Shown in pieces: positions 37,654-47,496 of a stretch of DNA of 64,000 bases. A program made the position numbers and the translations under genes. The stretch comes from Trichomonas vaginalis G3 (taxonomy: Eukaryota; Parabasalia; Trichomonadida; Trichomonadidae): assembly GCF_026262505.1 (NCBI RefSeq), contig NC_067206.1:6600879-6664878 (forward strand). Direction: 5' to 3'. A model generated the notes under the pieces. It ran no database searches. It was not told the DNA's origin and was given only the letters and a program-made list of their open reading frames with translations. Within the stretch, counting starts at the first letter, position 1. Each line of letters starts with the position of its first letter.

Positions 37654-39630
37654 ATGCTTTTCGCTTTTTAGCATCAGCAGTTGATATTCAATTAAAGCCA
37701 GGTATAAATTATGTGTCATCTCCTATTGAGATCAAAGAAAATCATACCCGCATCATTGGAGAAAAAAATACCAGATTAATCGGTGGAATCAAATTATCAA
37801 ATTGGGCCAAAGTAACAGACAATAATATTCTAAATAGGCTAGATGAAAGTGTTAGAAGCAAAATATATCAAATTGATCTCAAAGAATTCAATATCACAAA
37901 TCTTCGCCCATTTTATTCAATTTGGATATACATATTCGCCTAGATGCTCGCACAATCATCTATATATTGATCAGCAACAAATGAATATTGCTCAATATCC
38001 TCGTGTTGGCGAATTTATAAACGTTTCTTCTCCAGTAACTGCGACATCAATAGTAAAAGGTATTGGGATTAATGATTCTCGCATATACACATGGAAATAT
38101 CATCCTAATATCATGGCCTTTGGTTATTGGAACTATCGATGGTCCGGATCCGCTCAAAAAGTAACTCGGATAGATAAAAGCAATCAGAAAGTATACCTTG
38201 GCAACGCTGGCAATTCTATTTTAGCAAAACAAGGTGATGGTATTTTCTTCTATAATATTCTTGAAGAGATTCGATATCCAGGAGATTTCTATATTGACAA
38301 TGAGACGAAAATACTTTATTTCTTACCTTTTGGCAAAATTAACTCAAAAACAGAAATATTTTTATCAAATTTAACTCAAGCAGTAATACGTTCAGTAAAT
38401 ACTCATGACATAGAAATCCGAGACATATCTATTGAAGCAACATGTTATAATGGTATTGAATTTTATTATTGCACAAATGTAACCATTGATAATGTAAAAG
38501 TGTTCAATATTGGTCTCAATGGCCTAATGTTGTATGGGTCAAATATTACATTAAATAACAGTCTAATCCACAACACTTTGAATTACGGACTTATTATGAG
38601 TGGAGGAAACAGAGCTACTTTAGAAAAAAGTAACAATTTAATTTACAATTGTGAATTTTATTATTTTGGTAACTTGTCCAGAAGCTCTTATCCTGCTATT
38701 TTATTAGTGGGTGTCGGCCACACAGTACGCAATTGCCTTATATATAATGGTCCTCAATCCGGAATTATTATAACTGGAAACGATCATTTGTTTGAGAAAA
38801 ATGAGATGCATCATCTACTTCAGGAAGCTTCTGATAACGGTGTTATATATTTAGGAAACGACTACACGTTTCGAGGAAACATACTTAGGAACAACTACAT
38901 CCACGATGTCTTCACTCCTAAACCCATCATCATTGGATTTTATTTCGATTCATGCGTGCGTACAGCTCTAGTGACAAACAACATTTTATATAAAGTTAAA
39001 TCCGGGCTTTTGGTAAATGGTGGTAGAGATTACATTGTAAAAAACAATGTATTTATTGGAAGTGAGTTCGCACTTTTAACTAGGGCAATGTGTGCTATGC
39101 CGGGTCTTGCAGATGTCCATAAAAGTTTGATGAAAAAACTATTACAATATCACAGGAAATCCAAAAGTCGCTGGTTATTTGCCACCATATTCAGAGAGAT
39201 ACGAAAATATCACCAAGATTGATGAATTCTATAAGAGAGGAACTGTTAAAACACCATTGATTCCTCCATCAGCTATTTTTTCACACAATATTTTTTGTAA
39301 TAACACAAATAGATATTTAAATGCAACGATAATGGATGAAATTTATTACGACAACAACATTGATGCAAACGAATCTGACTTTGCAGATTTTGAGAATGGA
39401 GATTACTCCATCAAAAGGGTTCCAGACTTAACAAACTCGGCATTGAACCAATTGACATGAGCGAAATCGGACTGATTAAAAAGTCTTCCGGAAAAGGAAA
39501 AACTGTTGCAATTGTATTAGTTTGTGTTTTCTTAGCTGCTGCTGTTGTTATTGCAATTATTATAGGATTTATAATTGTAAAGCGCAAAAAAGACGATAAC
39601 TCAGCTGTGAACAAAACTTTTCTCGTTTAA
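37654..39630 (+). pseudogene. Second copy of the beta-helix membrane protein gene, frameshifted
   Basis: Near-identical to 6888-8864, including initiator and 8-nt leader. Four one-base length changes interrupt it: a G lost near 37671, giving a stop at codon 6; an extra T near 37916; an extra A near 39137; and one A fewer near 39416. All are single-base indels, mostly in short homopolymers, with very few substitutions. So it is either a very recent pseudogene or a sound copy with uncorrected sequencing errors. The C-terminal transmembrane segment and basic tail are kept. Confidence 0.85.
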
Positions 39631-39994
39631 ACAATATTTATATTATATTACATTTTTAATGAGCTGAATAGAGAGATAATCTGTTTATTATTCACCAAGT
39701 TCTTACCTTAAATGATTGGGCATGCAATATTATTACATATCTTGAATCATCATTAACTTGAAATTATTGTTATCAAATTTTCTATTTAGCAAGTTATTGC
39801 TTTTTAGATTCAAAACTTTTGAGTGTTCATCCAAACCAACAAATAATTCTTCGCGCTCATAGTTTGCTGAATCTTACAAATAGGCAATTGTCTACCATAT
39901 ATATTGATACTCCTTTCTAGTTACTTATTTCTATTATCAATAGGAATTGTAATTTTTGCATTTATATAAAATTACTTTTAAAAAAATATGTTTA
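39631..39994. other. Inverted copy of the intergenic DNA 6524-6887
   Basis: No gene; part of the right arm. Confidence 0.6.
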
Positions 39995-40609
39995 TTAAAA
40001 TAAAGAATATTTCTTGATAAGCTTAACAAGCTCATCTAATGCTACAAAATTATTAATTTGGCTTGCGAAATCAGAATTCATTTCCTTGACTTCCGCTTTC
40101 TCTAAAACAACTAAAGCGTCAGTGATCAAATTCAATTTCCACAAGCAAAACAAAGTTCCATGATATTCACCAGCCGAAGCAAAGAAAGCAGCTGCAGAAG
40201 CATAATTTCCATCATTTGCCTTCTTCACAGCAATCTTCATAACATAACAATACTTATCCTGTTTTTCAACTCTGCATCTTATCATCGGAAGTGCAGAATT
40301 AAACAAGTTTATTTCCAACAACTTTTCGACAGCAATTTTATCAAATCCTGTCAATGTCAGAAGAGTTACAGCATCAGGAATTCTGTTTGCTCCAAACAAT
40401 TTCATGCTTGTAGATTTGATGAACTCGCTTTGCACTTCATTCTTCTTTTGTGAATCCGCAAGCAACATAATTCCAAGTGCAGAAACAAACATAAACCTTG
40501 GATCATCAGGATTAATGTCATTGAGTAATCCAACAACATCTTTCTCTCTATTTGCATAACATAATTGTCTGATGACAAACCATTTCTCTGCATTCGTATC
40601 TACTAACAT
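39995..40609 (-). pseudogene. 3' fragment of the propeller/solenoid gene
   Basis: The last 199 codons of the 3962-6523 gene, in frame to its normal stop. The duplication joint adds a few new codons (from an ATG at 40609: MLVDTN, then AEKWFVIRQ of the original). It lacks the propeller and any recognised promoter, so it is most likely a dead fragment, but the solenoid part is uninterrupted. Confidence 0.85.
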
Positions 40610-40626
40610 AAAAACATACGAATGCA
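40589..40626. repeat. Hairpin at the outer breakpoint of the right arm
   Basis: Perfect 11-bp stem TGCATTCGTAT (40589-40599) / ATACGAATGCA (40616-40626) with a 16-nt loop, formed exactly across the duplication joint. Confidence 0.85.
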
Positions 40627-41602
40627 CAAAAAGAGATTTATTATTACTACGATTGGTTCACGGCGGGATTGGTAAAATAAACGGTCACTTCGCTTAAAAA
40701 ATTAAAAAAAAACGTACATGAATTTAGCAATATAGATGAATGTGTATATGATTTAAAGCTTTTTGTGTTACCAATCGATAGAGAATAATAAATCTATATA
40801 AGCAATATAACAACCGCACGAATTTGCAATATTCAATATTAAATCGCGAAATTCAGTCGAATACTCATTCAAATTATCGAATACATACGACATTACTTTA
40901 TATTTTCCATTTTAAATCGAAATGGTTCATTTCAACTCAATTTAAAATGGCGAAATATATATATTGTTGTAAGATTTAAAAAGATAAAAAATAAAATCCG
41001 AATTTCGCTTTATTATTGAGCATCATTTTATTTATAATAGTTTGATTCTTATGTCTGTATGTACATTTTAGTTTCAGACATCAGAGTTTTCCCAATATAA
41101 TCGATTTTTTAAATAATTTCCCCAAACTTGCTCAATGAGCTTACAAATGTAAAGCTTATACTAAATCTTTACATTTGTAAGCTCATTGAGTAAAATTTGA
41201 GTACTTTTATTCTCGATGAAAAAATGCGAGTTTACTCAATGAGCTTCCAAATGTAAAGCTTATACTAAATCTTTGCAAACCGCGTTGTTTGGTGTGTTTG
41301 AAGACATTAAAAATATTTTTAGTCTTATACCATGGCTTATGCGCCTATAGAAGTTGATAGTGATATTTATAAAATTTAACGGCGTTGGCTGGCGTATTTG
41401 ATAGTGTATCTGAATGAATCACTTCCATTGATTTTATTATTGATCGGGAAAAAATTTGATCGTCAATTTTTTTGTTTCAAAATAAACGTAGTTGATAATG
41501 ATAAATGGATAATAAGATTATTATTTTCTGTTTTGACATCGTTTCAATTCAAAAACTAAATGCAAATTTCAATCAAAAAACGACGTTGAAAAATTTGTTA
41601 CA

Positions 41603-41609
<7 letters not shown>
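40627..41609. other. Unassigned ~1 kb between the right arm and Maverick 2
   Basis: AT-rich DNA without a supportable gene. It holds a strong inverted repeat with a third copy (separate entry) and ends in the A-tract of Mav2. Confidence 0.5.
41130..41274. repeat. 24-bp perfect inverted repeat plus a third copy
   Basis: CTCAATGAGCTTACAAATGT+AAAG (41130-41153) pairs with its exact reverse complement at 41166-41189 across a 12-nt loop. A third, slightly changed copy with the same loop sequence follows at 41234-41274 but lacks its partner. It may be a MITE end or a structured transcript; unassigned. Confidence 0.85.
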
Positions 41610-41633
<24 letters not shown>

Positions 41634-41890
41634 GGTAGTGGGGCTTCCAGGCACTTCGTGCCCTCTAGCCCCGAAGATGTTTAGTATAAATGAAGTTTTT
41701 ATTCGGAAAATTGTTAGTCTTCTGGTGTGAATTCGGAGGACTCTTCTTCTTCCTCCATTGCTTCTGGGAAGAAGCCTTCTTCTGGGTCGAAAACATTATA
41801 TAATGTTTCACTTTTCACAAATTATATATGTTTTCATGTTTTGTCACTTTTCTGTCACTTTTCAGGGAAAACATTTTTATTATTATATAT
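41610..41890. repeat. Mav2 left terminal repeat
   Basis: A-tract of about 24 nt, then the same outer terminal sequence and GGCACTTCGTGCC hairpin as Mav1. Inside, it differs: the palindromic block and 25-nt motifs of the Mav1 terminus are missing and an unrelated ~80-bp stretch (about 41725-41810) is present. Confidence 0.8.
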
Positions 41891-41892
41891 AA

Positions 41893-42672
41893 ATGAATTT
41901 TACAAAACCTCCGTTACCGTTCTTTGGAAATAAGAGTAAATGTAAAGATATTATATTGAGAGAACTTAAGAAACTACCGAATGGTCTAACATTTGTAGAT
42001 TTGTTCGGTGGAAGTTTCTATATATCCCATTTGTGCCATACAATATTCCCAGACTCAAAGATTATATGCAATGACTTCGACAACTATATGGACCGTCTCA
42101 AACATATTCCAGACACAAACAAAATATTGAGTGAGTTAAAAGAAAAGATACCTATAGGTAAGATGGAACGTATACCATTAGATAAGAAAAATATTGTGAG
42201 AGAGGTTTTGAAAAAAGCAGAATATATAGACTGGGATAGTATATCTGCTAGACTATTATATAGTGGTTCTATAAGAGTTCATGACATTGAAACACTTATG
42301 TCAAAAGTTTTATATCTTAACTATACAAATGTTTTCAAAGAGGACATAGAAAAATATATTGAGGGTATAGAGTTTGTGAGATGTTATTGGACAGAGTTGT
42401 ATGAAAAATATAAAGACAAGGAAAATGTTTTCTTTATAGTGGACCCGCCGTTCTTTAACACATGGGATTTTCAATACCAAGTAGACTGGACTTTGAGAGA
42501 CTCTTTAGAAACTTTAGACGTTTTACATAACCATCCATGCTTTTACTTTACATCCGATAAAAGTGGTTTGGAAACCGTTATGAGATGGTTAGAGGACATA
42601 CATGACTATGAGTTTAGATATGACAAGATAGATAGAGAGAGGTCCTATAAACTGGAGAAAGTGTCACAATAA
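41893..42672 (+). CDS. Dam-like DNA N6-adenine methyltransferase (D12 class)
   Basis: The 259-residue reading carries the order typical of Dam/D12 enzymes. PPLPFFGNKSK (residues 6-16) and VDLFGGSFY (35-43) bind S-adenosylmethionine, and DPPF (184-187) is the catalytic tetrapeptide. These enzymes methylate adenine N6 in DNA. Dam-type genes of Maverick origin have been reported in T. vaginalis, whose DNA contains N6-methyladenine. It lies first in the element, beside the terminal repeat. The C-terminal end differs from the Mav1 copy (12565-13400), so it is probably damaged there. The target sequence cannot be read from the protein. Confidence 0.92.
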   Translation: MNFTKPPLPFFGNKSKCKDIILRELKKLPNGLTFVDLFGGSFYISHLCHTIFPDSKIICNDFDNYMDRLKHIPDTNKILSELKEKIPIGKMERIPLDKKNIVREVLKKAEYIDWDSISARLLYSGSIRVHDIETLMSKVLYLNYTNVFKEDIEKYIEGIEFVRCYWTELYEKYKDKENVFFIVDPPFFNTWDFQYQVDWTLRDSLETLDVLHNHPCFYFTSDKSGLETVMRWLEDIHDYEFRYDKIDRERSYKLEKVSQ

Positions 42673-42693
42673 AGAAATTTTATTGGTAAGTAA

Positions 42694-42825
42694 ATGTGGT
42701 TTGAAATAGGACTACTTGTTTTATTTTTTTCCATTGTGTCATTTATTTATTTGACGTGGCAGAAAGATATAGAGAATATGAAGATGAACCAATGCCTGCA
42801 AATGTTCAGTATATGTACTCGTAAG
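42694..42825 (+). pseudogene. Mav2 small single-TM protein
   Basis: It starts MWFEIGLLVLFFSIVSFIYL, one transmembrane helix with a short polar end. The downstream acidic part seems damaged. No family is recognised; it could be a small membrane or holin-like protein. Low confidence. Confidence 0.45.
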
Positions 42826-42847
42826 AGATATTTTTATCTAATATTAA

Positions 42848-43210
42848 ATGGACGCACAGAACTTAGCGAATGCACAGCAACCTGGACAACCAAACCCAGA
42901 GAATATTCCAAATGAAGTTAGAATACAAACTGCAATGGCAAACTATGGTCAAGTGCCAACAGATGTACAAATGCAAACTGCCATGTCAAATGACGCTGCG
43001 TTAGGTTTGCCACCATGGTATGCAAATATGAGATGGAAAGAGTTTTATACAAACCCTGAAGTGGGATATAAACAACTTTATGCAGATGACGCGAACACAG
43101 GAGTTGACCCAGAATATGTTTTCTACCAGAGGAGAAACAGAATGTATGAGCTCCAGTTAAAGAATGCTATGGAACTCAACAGGAAACGTAAGAGACTAGG
43201 CGGACATTAG
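42848..43210 (+). CDS. Maverick protein, 120 residues, Asn/Gln-rich head
   Basis: It begins MDAQNLANAQQPGQPNPEN and continues with a helical, aromatic middle (LGLPPWYANMRWKEFYTNPE) and a basic end (NRKRKRLGGH). No family is recognised. It stands in a series of small plus-strand genes ahead of the fibre gene, so a virion component is plausible. The reading is uninterrupted here; the Mav1 copy is broken. Confidence 0.7.
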   Translation: MDAQNLANAQQPGQPNPENIPNEVRIQTAMANYGQVPTDVQMQTAMSNDAALGLPPWYANMRWKEFYTNPEVGYKQLYADDANTGVDPEYVFYQRRNRMYELQLKNAMELNRKRKRLGGH

Positions 43211-43228
43211 ATTTTTACATATAGTAAA

Positions 43229-43471
43229 ATGGGTTTCTTCAGTAAGATAGGAAACTTCTTCAGAAGAGTTGGAAGAGGTATATGGAATGGCGTCAAAACC
43301 GTAGGAAGAGGAATTTGGAACGGAGTCAAAAATATTGGTAAAAGAGTAGGTCAGTTCGTTGGTATTATACCTAAAGACCCTGAACCAGAAGAACAAGCTC
43401 CTGTTATACAACAGCCTGAACCTGCACCACAGTCTAGTTGGCAACCAAATCCAACACCTCAACCGTATTAA
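43229..43471 (+). CDS. Maverick protein, 80 residues, amphipathic repeat helix
   Basis: The N-terminal half consists of repeated 11-residue units of the type GRGIWNGVKTV with Phe, Trp, Lys and Arg spaced as on an amphipathic basic helix (MGFFSKIGNFFRRVG at the start). The C-terminal half is Pro/Gln-rich. The design recalls membrane-active or DNA-condensing virion peptides such as adenovirus pVI or pX. That is an analogy, not homology. Uninterrupted reading; stop TAAAA. Convergent with the ~280-residue minus-strand gene. Confidence 0.7.
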   Translation: MGFFSKIGNFFRRVGRGIWNGVKTVGRGIWNGVKNIGKRVGQFVGIIPKDPEPEEQAPVIQQPEPAPQSSWQPNPTPQPY

Positions 43472-43475
43472 AAAA

Positions 43476-44311
43476 TTATATTTTTATCGTTCGATAGTAG
43501 TAGTTGTGAAACTAAGTTCTAAGTAAAACGCATGGTATAATGGAATTATTCTTTTTCTTCCATCTGTAGTAAACCATACTTGAAAGTCTGAAAATACTTC
43601 CACTTGGTGGTTCGTATAACTTTGTAGGTTTTTCGTAAAAGTCATTTGCCAAGCATAAGAAAGAGTTTTGGGCGCCAGAAAATGAAGCATGAACAATAAT
43701 GGTCGAAAACATCTTTAAATAAATATGGTTCATCTCTTGCATATCGACTGTAAATATTTGCTAAAGGAAGTTTGACTTTCTGATTTAACATTCTTTGCAA
43801 ATAATACCATGACATTGCAGTGAATTCTGTATATATTTGTTCGTCTTTCTTTGGTCTTTCCGTAGATTTGAAATGACACTTGTGAATTTTGTTTGTCATA
43901 TACAATTCTCACATAAAGTGTGCTCTCGGTATTTGCATATTCATCAGAATTTTGCATACATGAATTTATTTTATCTTCTATATTTTTTAACGCAGTCTGT
44001 AGAGAAGATGAAAGGTCAACTTGTATTAGCTCAATTTCTTCCCACATTTTTCGTTTCCCTTCAGATATATAATCTATATGAAACCTTACAATAAATGGAA
44101 AACTTTTATCTTCTACAGACACAAACTTCATTCTACGAAAGCCAATAGCTTTTGTGACAGATGGGTCTCTTAGCCATCTTAATGGTAGTCAAAACGATAG
44201 CCTTCATGCTTTACGGTCTCTGTCTCAAACTTTTGACCGACATTAGTAAAAAGTTCATCTAATGGTTTAGTTGTAGCAACTCTTGAATTTTCTTTTTCTA
44301 TTGGAAGCATA
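43476..44311 (-). pseudogene. Mav2 copy of the ~280-residue structural protein, broken
   Basis: Counterpart of 14152-15002, more damaged, with several breaks. Start (MLPIEKENSR) at 44311, head-to-head with the fibre gene 17 bp away. Confidence 0.7.
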
Positions 44312-44328
44312 TTTTATCTAGAATAAAA

Positions 44329-45930
44329 ATGTCAAATGAAACAGCGTCTATGAGAGAAATACAACACAACCGACAACTCATTATGCAAGCTCTAAAATAA
44401 GAACACAACAAACTTTTCAAACTATTCTAAGATATCTGAGTCATTGAAAGAAGGAAACTTAAAACTGACATTAAACCCAATGACAGATGAGTTTCTGTTT
44501 CAAGACAATAAGAACCATACTGTCTGTATAAATCCAACAAAAGGAACTTTAAACGAGAAACCTATAAATGAACTTCTTTTGAAAAACAGATGTTGACAAC
44601 AAAGCTGACAAAGAATATGTAGACGATGCAATAGCAAAAGAAAGAAAGAGCTAACAATGCTTATGCAACAAAAGAACATACTCATCCTGAACTAGCAGAC
44701 AAAACATATGTTGACAATAAAATGTCAAGTGAAGTGACAAGAGCTGAAAACGAATATTCTAAAAAAGACTCATACACATTCTATATCTGAAATAACAGAC
44801 TTACAAGAAACCTTAAACAGGAAAAGTGCCGTTGGACATACACATACATCTTCTGAAATAACAGACTTAAACGTTAGCCTTGAAAAGAAAGCAGATAAAA
44901 CATATGTCAATGAAATATACCAAAGTTTAGTTGGAACAAAAAATATTGAAACTATTGTTGGTGACTTTTCTGTCAATGAAGAAAATAAATATTTTAGATG
45001 GCAGTTGTACATCCTTAAAAATGGTATACGGTATAAACTCATTCCGAAAAATAACAATGAAATGTATGTAAGCTATAAAAAGAATGATGGTACACAAGTT
45101 AAAGTTCCATTAGACAACAACTGCTACTTAAACTTATATGGAGACGAACAAAAGAAATATTTAAGAGTTTATGAAATGGCAGATATGACATTGCCTGACC
45201 CAGCTCCAGCACCATATTATTATGACTATGGAGATGACGTCAGAACACCACATGTAGATGAACAAAAGCTAACATTATATTTAGATTATTATAGATATAA
45301 AAGATATAATGCAATAGAAAAAACGAGAATAGTATACTATTATACAGATGACAGAAATAAATATTATAGTCAAGACTTTACCTACCCTGAAAACATAAGA
45401 TTATATTATAAAAAATATTCTGACACAAACCAGAAGAAACCTGAAATAGTTGCACTATATTTTAAGTTCAAAAGAGACAATCCTGTAATGTCTCATATGT
45501 TTGATTTAATGAACCCAGTAGGTTCTATTTATACATCTATGGAAGCAAGAGGTCCTCAAGTAATGTTTGGTGTTGGTGCATGGGAACAAATAGTCGACAG
45601 GTTTTTGTATTGTGCAAACTCTTCAAAGGAAACAGGTGGAAGTAAAACGATTTCAGGTGAAAATTTACCTGCACACAGTCACTACATAGATTTAAGTACA
45701 TCTCAAGCAGGTTGGCATAAGCATAGATATTGGGATTGGTCAGGAATGACAAAAGGTAAAGGATATGATGTTAAAGACGACGTTAAGTTTGCTATAAATT
45801 GTTACTGGAGTGACACTCAGGGAGAAGGAAACCATACACATTTCGTTTCAGGATATACACAAACAACGGGACAAAGTAAAGATACATGCCACCTTACATG
45901 ACAGTTTACGCATGGTATAGAATTGCTTAG
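44329..45930 (+). pseudogene. Phage-like tail-fibre/collar protein
   Basis: The N-terminal part is polar. The middle carries repeats of HTHS.SEITDL and ADKTYVD type, the hallmark of phage tail-fibre shafts. The C-terminal ~140 residues look like the phage collar/Gp10 C-terminal receptor-binding domain: VGSIYTSMEARGPQVMFGVG, then WEQIVDRFLYCAN, GENLPAHSHYIDLST, HKHRYWDWSG, GNHTHFVSGY and an aromatic TVYAWYRIA end. A long uninterrupted reading covers the C-terminal 300 residues (45005-45901). It probably forms the trimeric host-binding spike of the particle, which is inference from the domain family. About five breaks in the N-terminal half. Convergent with the integrase gene (4-bp overlap). 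Confidence 0.85.
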
Positions 45931-46885
45931 TCGTCATTTTCAACTTCTTTAGCATATTCGTCAGGAGTTGTCTTATATTTGTTAGGAACTGTCTTTGAAA
46001 GTATACCACCTTGAACTTTGACAAGTTTGAAACGAGGTCTGACAATAGTAGTTTTATCTTCTGCTTGCAGTCTGTACATTTTGCCATGTTTGCCTAAAAC
46101 TTCATAATATTCTCTTGTATACTTTCTTCTATTTTTACGAACACGAACGTGAGTACCTGTCGAGTTCCCATTGTTGTCATAGTCAATAGTATTTTCATAT
46201 GGGTCGCGTTTAGGTATTTCTATTTTTACTTTGTCACCTTTCTTAAGTTTGAAGCCTGGCATTCTTTCTTGTTTGTCTCTTTTGACTAAACTATTAAATA
46301 TATAGTCTTTCTCTAAGTCGGGGTTGTTTTTCATTTCTTCGGGGGAGTGGTTTCCCAAACCTTTTTGTTTACGGCTATTGTAAATATTTAAAACTTGTCT
46401 CATCTTTGCCATGGAGAAGTGTCTATATTTGTCGTCATATGACATTTCATTTGCTTCACCACCTTGTGGTTGTTTAAGTCTCTTAAGATTTTTATACAAC
46501 TGTCAATGACACCAAGAGCAGAATGGTTTTGGTCGACAATGAAATATTGGTTTACATTTTTTGAACGCAGATAGTTTTTAATATCGTCTGATTTGAAAGA
46601 ACTTTCACAGTCAGATGTCAGTTTTGTTGGATGGTATTTGTCAACGAATATTGTCAAAGCAGTTTTCACATCTAAAATATTTTTGGACCATAATGGTATG
46701 GCTTCACAGTATCTTGTGTTTTGACCAACAAATATTAGCCAGTATGGAGGTCCATCTTCTCTATACCTCGGAATGTTTTCCAAGATATCCATAAACCAAG
46801 CATTTGGTGTTGAACTAAAGATTTTTATCATGAGTGCTTTCTTTGTCGCTTTAGAAACATAGGGGTCCTTGTTTGGATTCGTCAT
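45927..46885 (-). pseudogene. Maverick integrase
   Basis: Retroviral-type integrase core. The first catalytic Asp lies in NAWFMDILENIP, followed by a strand-rich segment (YWLIFVGQNTRYCEAIPLWS). The second Asp is in LTSDCESSF and the third motif lies in QNHSALGVIDSC. The C-terminal ~90 residues are a basic SH3/chromo-like barrel (KKGDKVKIEIPKRDPYENT; YYEVLGKHGKMYRLQAED), as in Maverick and Ty3/gypsy integrases. The enzyme inserts the element into the chromosome. Divergent from the 133-residue gene (17-bp gap). About one break; the Mav1 copy is far worse. Confidence 0.88.
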
Positions 46886-46902
46886 TTTTTACCCTATAAG
46901 AA

Positions 46903-47304
46903 ATGGGTTTATTTGGCGCATTAGCAGGAGTTGCATCCAGATTTTTGCCCGCAGTGGGAACAATAGCCAGAGGTGCATTTGGAATTGGAAGGAAGATTTT
47001 GAGTACATTAGGTATACTTAAAGAGAAAGCACAACCTATTATACAAACTGTACAGAAAGGTTGGGATGTAGCACGAGATGCAGCAAATCTTATTCCAAAT
47101 CCTGAAACAAGAGGAAAAGTTCAAGGATGGATGGACAATGTAGGAAGACAAGCAGGAAACTATTATAACAAAGCAAATGACTACTATAACCAAGCAGGAC
47201 ACTATATGGACCAAGGTGAAAGATTCTTTAACAGAGGATATAACCATGCACAACAGTGGGTAAACAATAACCAACCTCAACCGCCTCAAACGTGGGGAAT
47301 GTAA
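46903..47304 (+). CDS. Mav2 copy of the 133-residue amphipathic protein
   Basis: Same length and almost the same sequence as 17590-17991, with a few substitutions (for example GAFGIGRK instead of GVFGVGRK). Uninterrupted. Confidence 0.75.
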   Translation: MGLFGALAGVASRFLPAVGTIARGAFGIGRKILSTLGILKEKAQPIIQTVQKGWDVARDAANLIPNPETRGKVQGWMDNVGRQAGNYYNKANDYYNQAGHYMDQGERFFNRGYNHAQQWVNNNQPQPPQTWGM

Positions 47305-47322
47305 ATTTTTTACTGAGATGAA

Positions 47323-47490
47323 ATGAACAATACAGCATTGAGACAAATGGGTTCAAGATGGATTTGTCGGCTTCCAGCAGTTACACAACGTGTTTGTCAA
47401 GTTCTTCCTATACCTCAGGAAGTTTTAGACCGACTTAAAAAACAACTAAACAACCAGTTGAAAACAAACCAAACTAAAATTTTTTACTGA
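47323..47490 (+). CDS. Maverick protein, 55 residues, basic
   Basis: A small ORF too short for usual cut-offs: MNNTALRQMGSRWICRLPAV, then a VCQVLPIPQEVLDRLKKQL segment and a Lys/Asn-rich end. It is basic with two Cys. Its ATG is preceded by TTTTTACTGAGATGAA, and the next gene has exactly the same leader. That and conservation in Mav1 support it as real. Unknown function. Confidence 0.6.
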   Translation: MNNTALRQMGSRWICRLPAVTQRVCQVLPIPQEVLDRLKKQLNNQLKTNQTKIFY

Positions 47491-47496
47491 GATGAA

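Larger units (their letters stand above)
36310..40595. repeat. Right arm of the large inverted duplication
   Basis: Reverse complement of 5923-10746, with only ~3 tandem units. It ends abruptly at 40595 inside the propeller gene copy, where a 30-bp piece matching 9208-9237 is attached. Confidence 0.9.
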
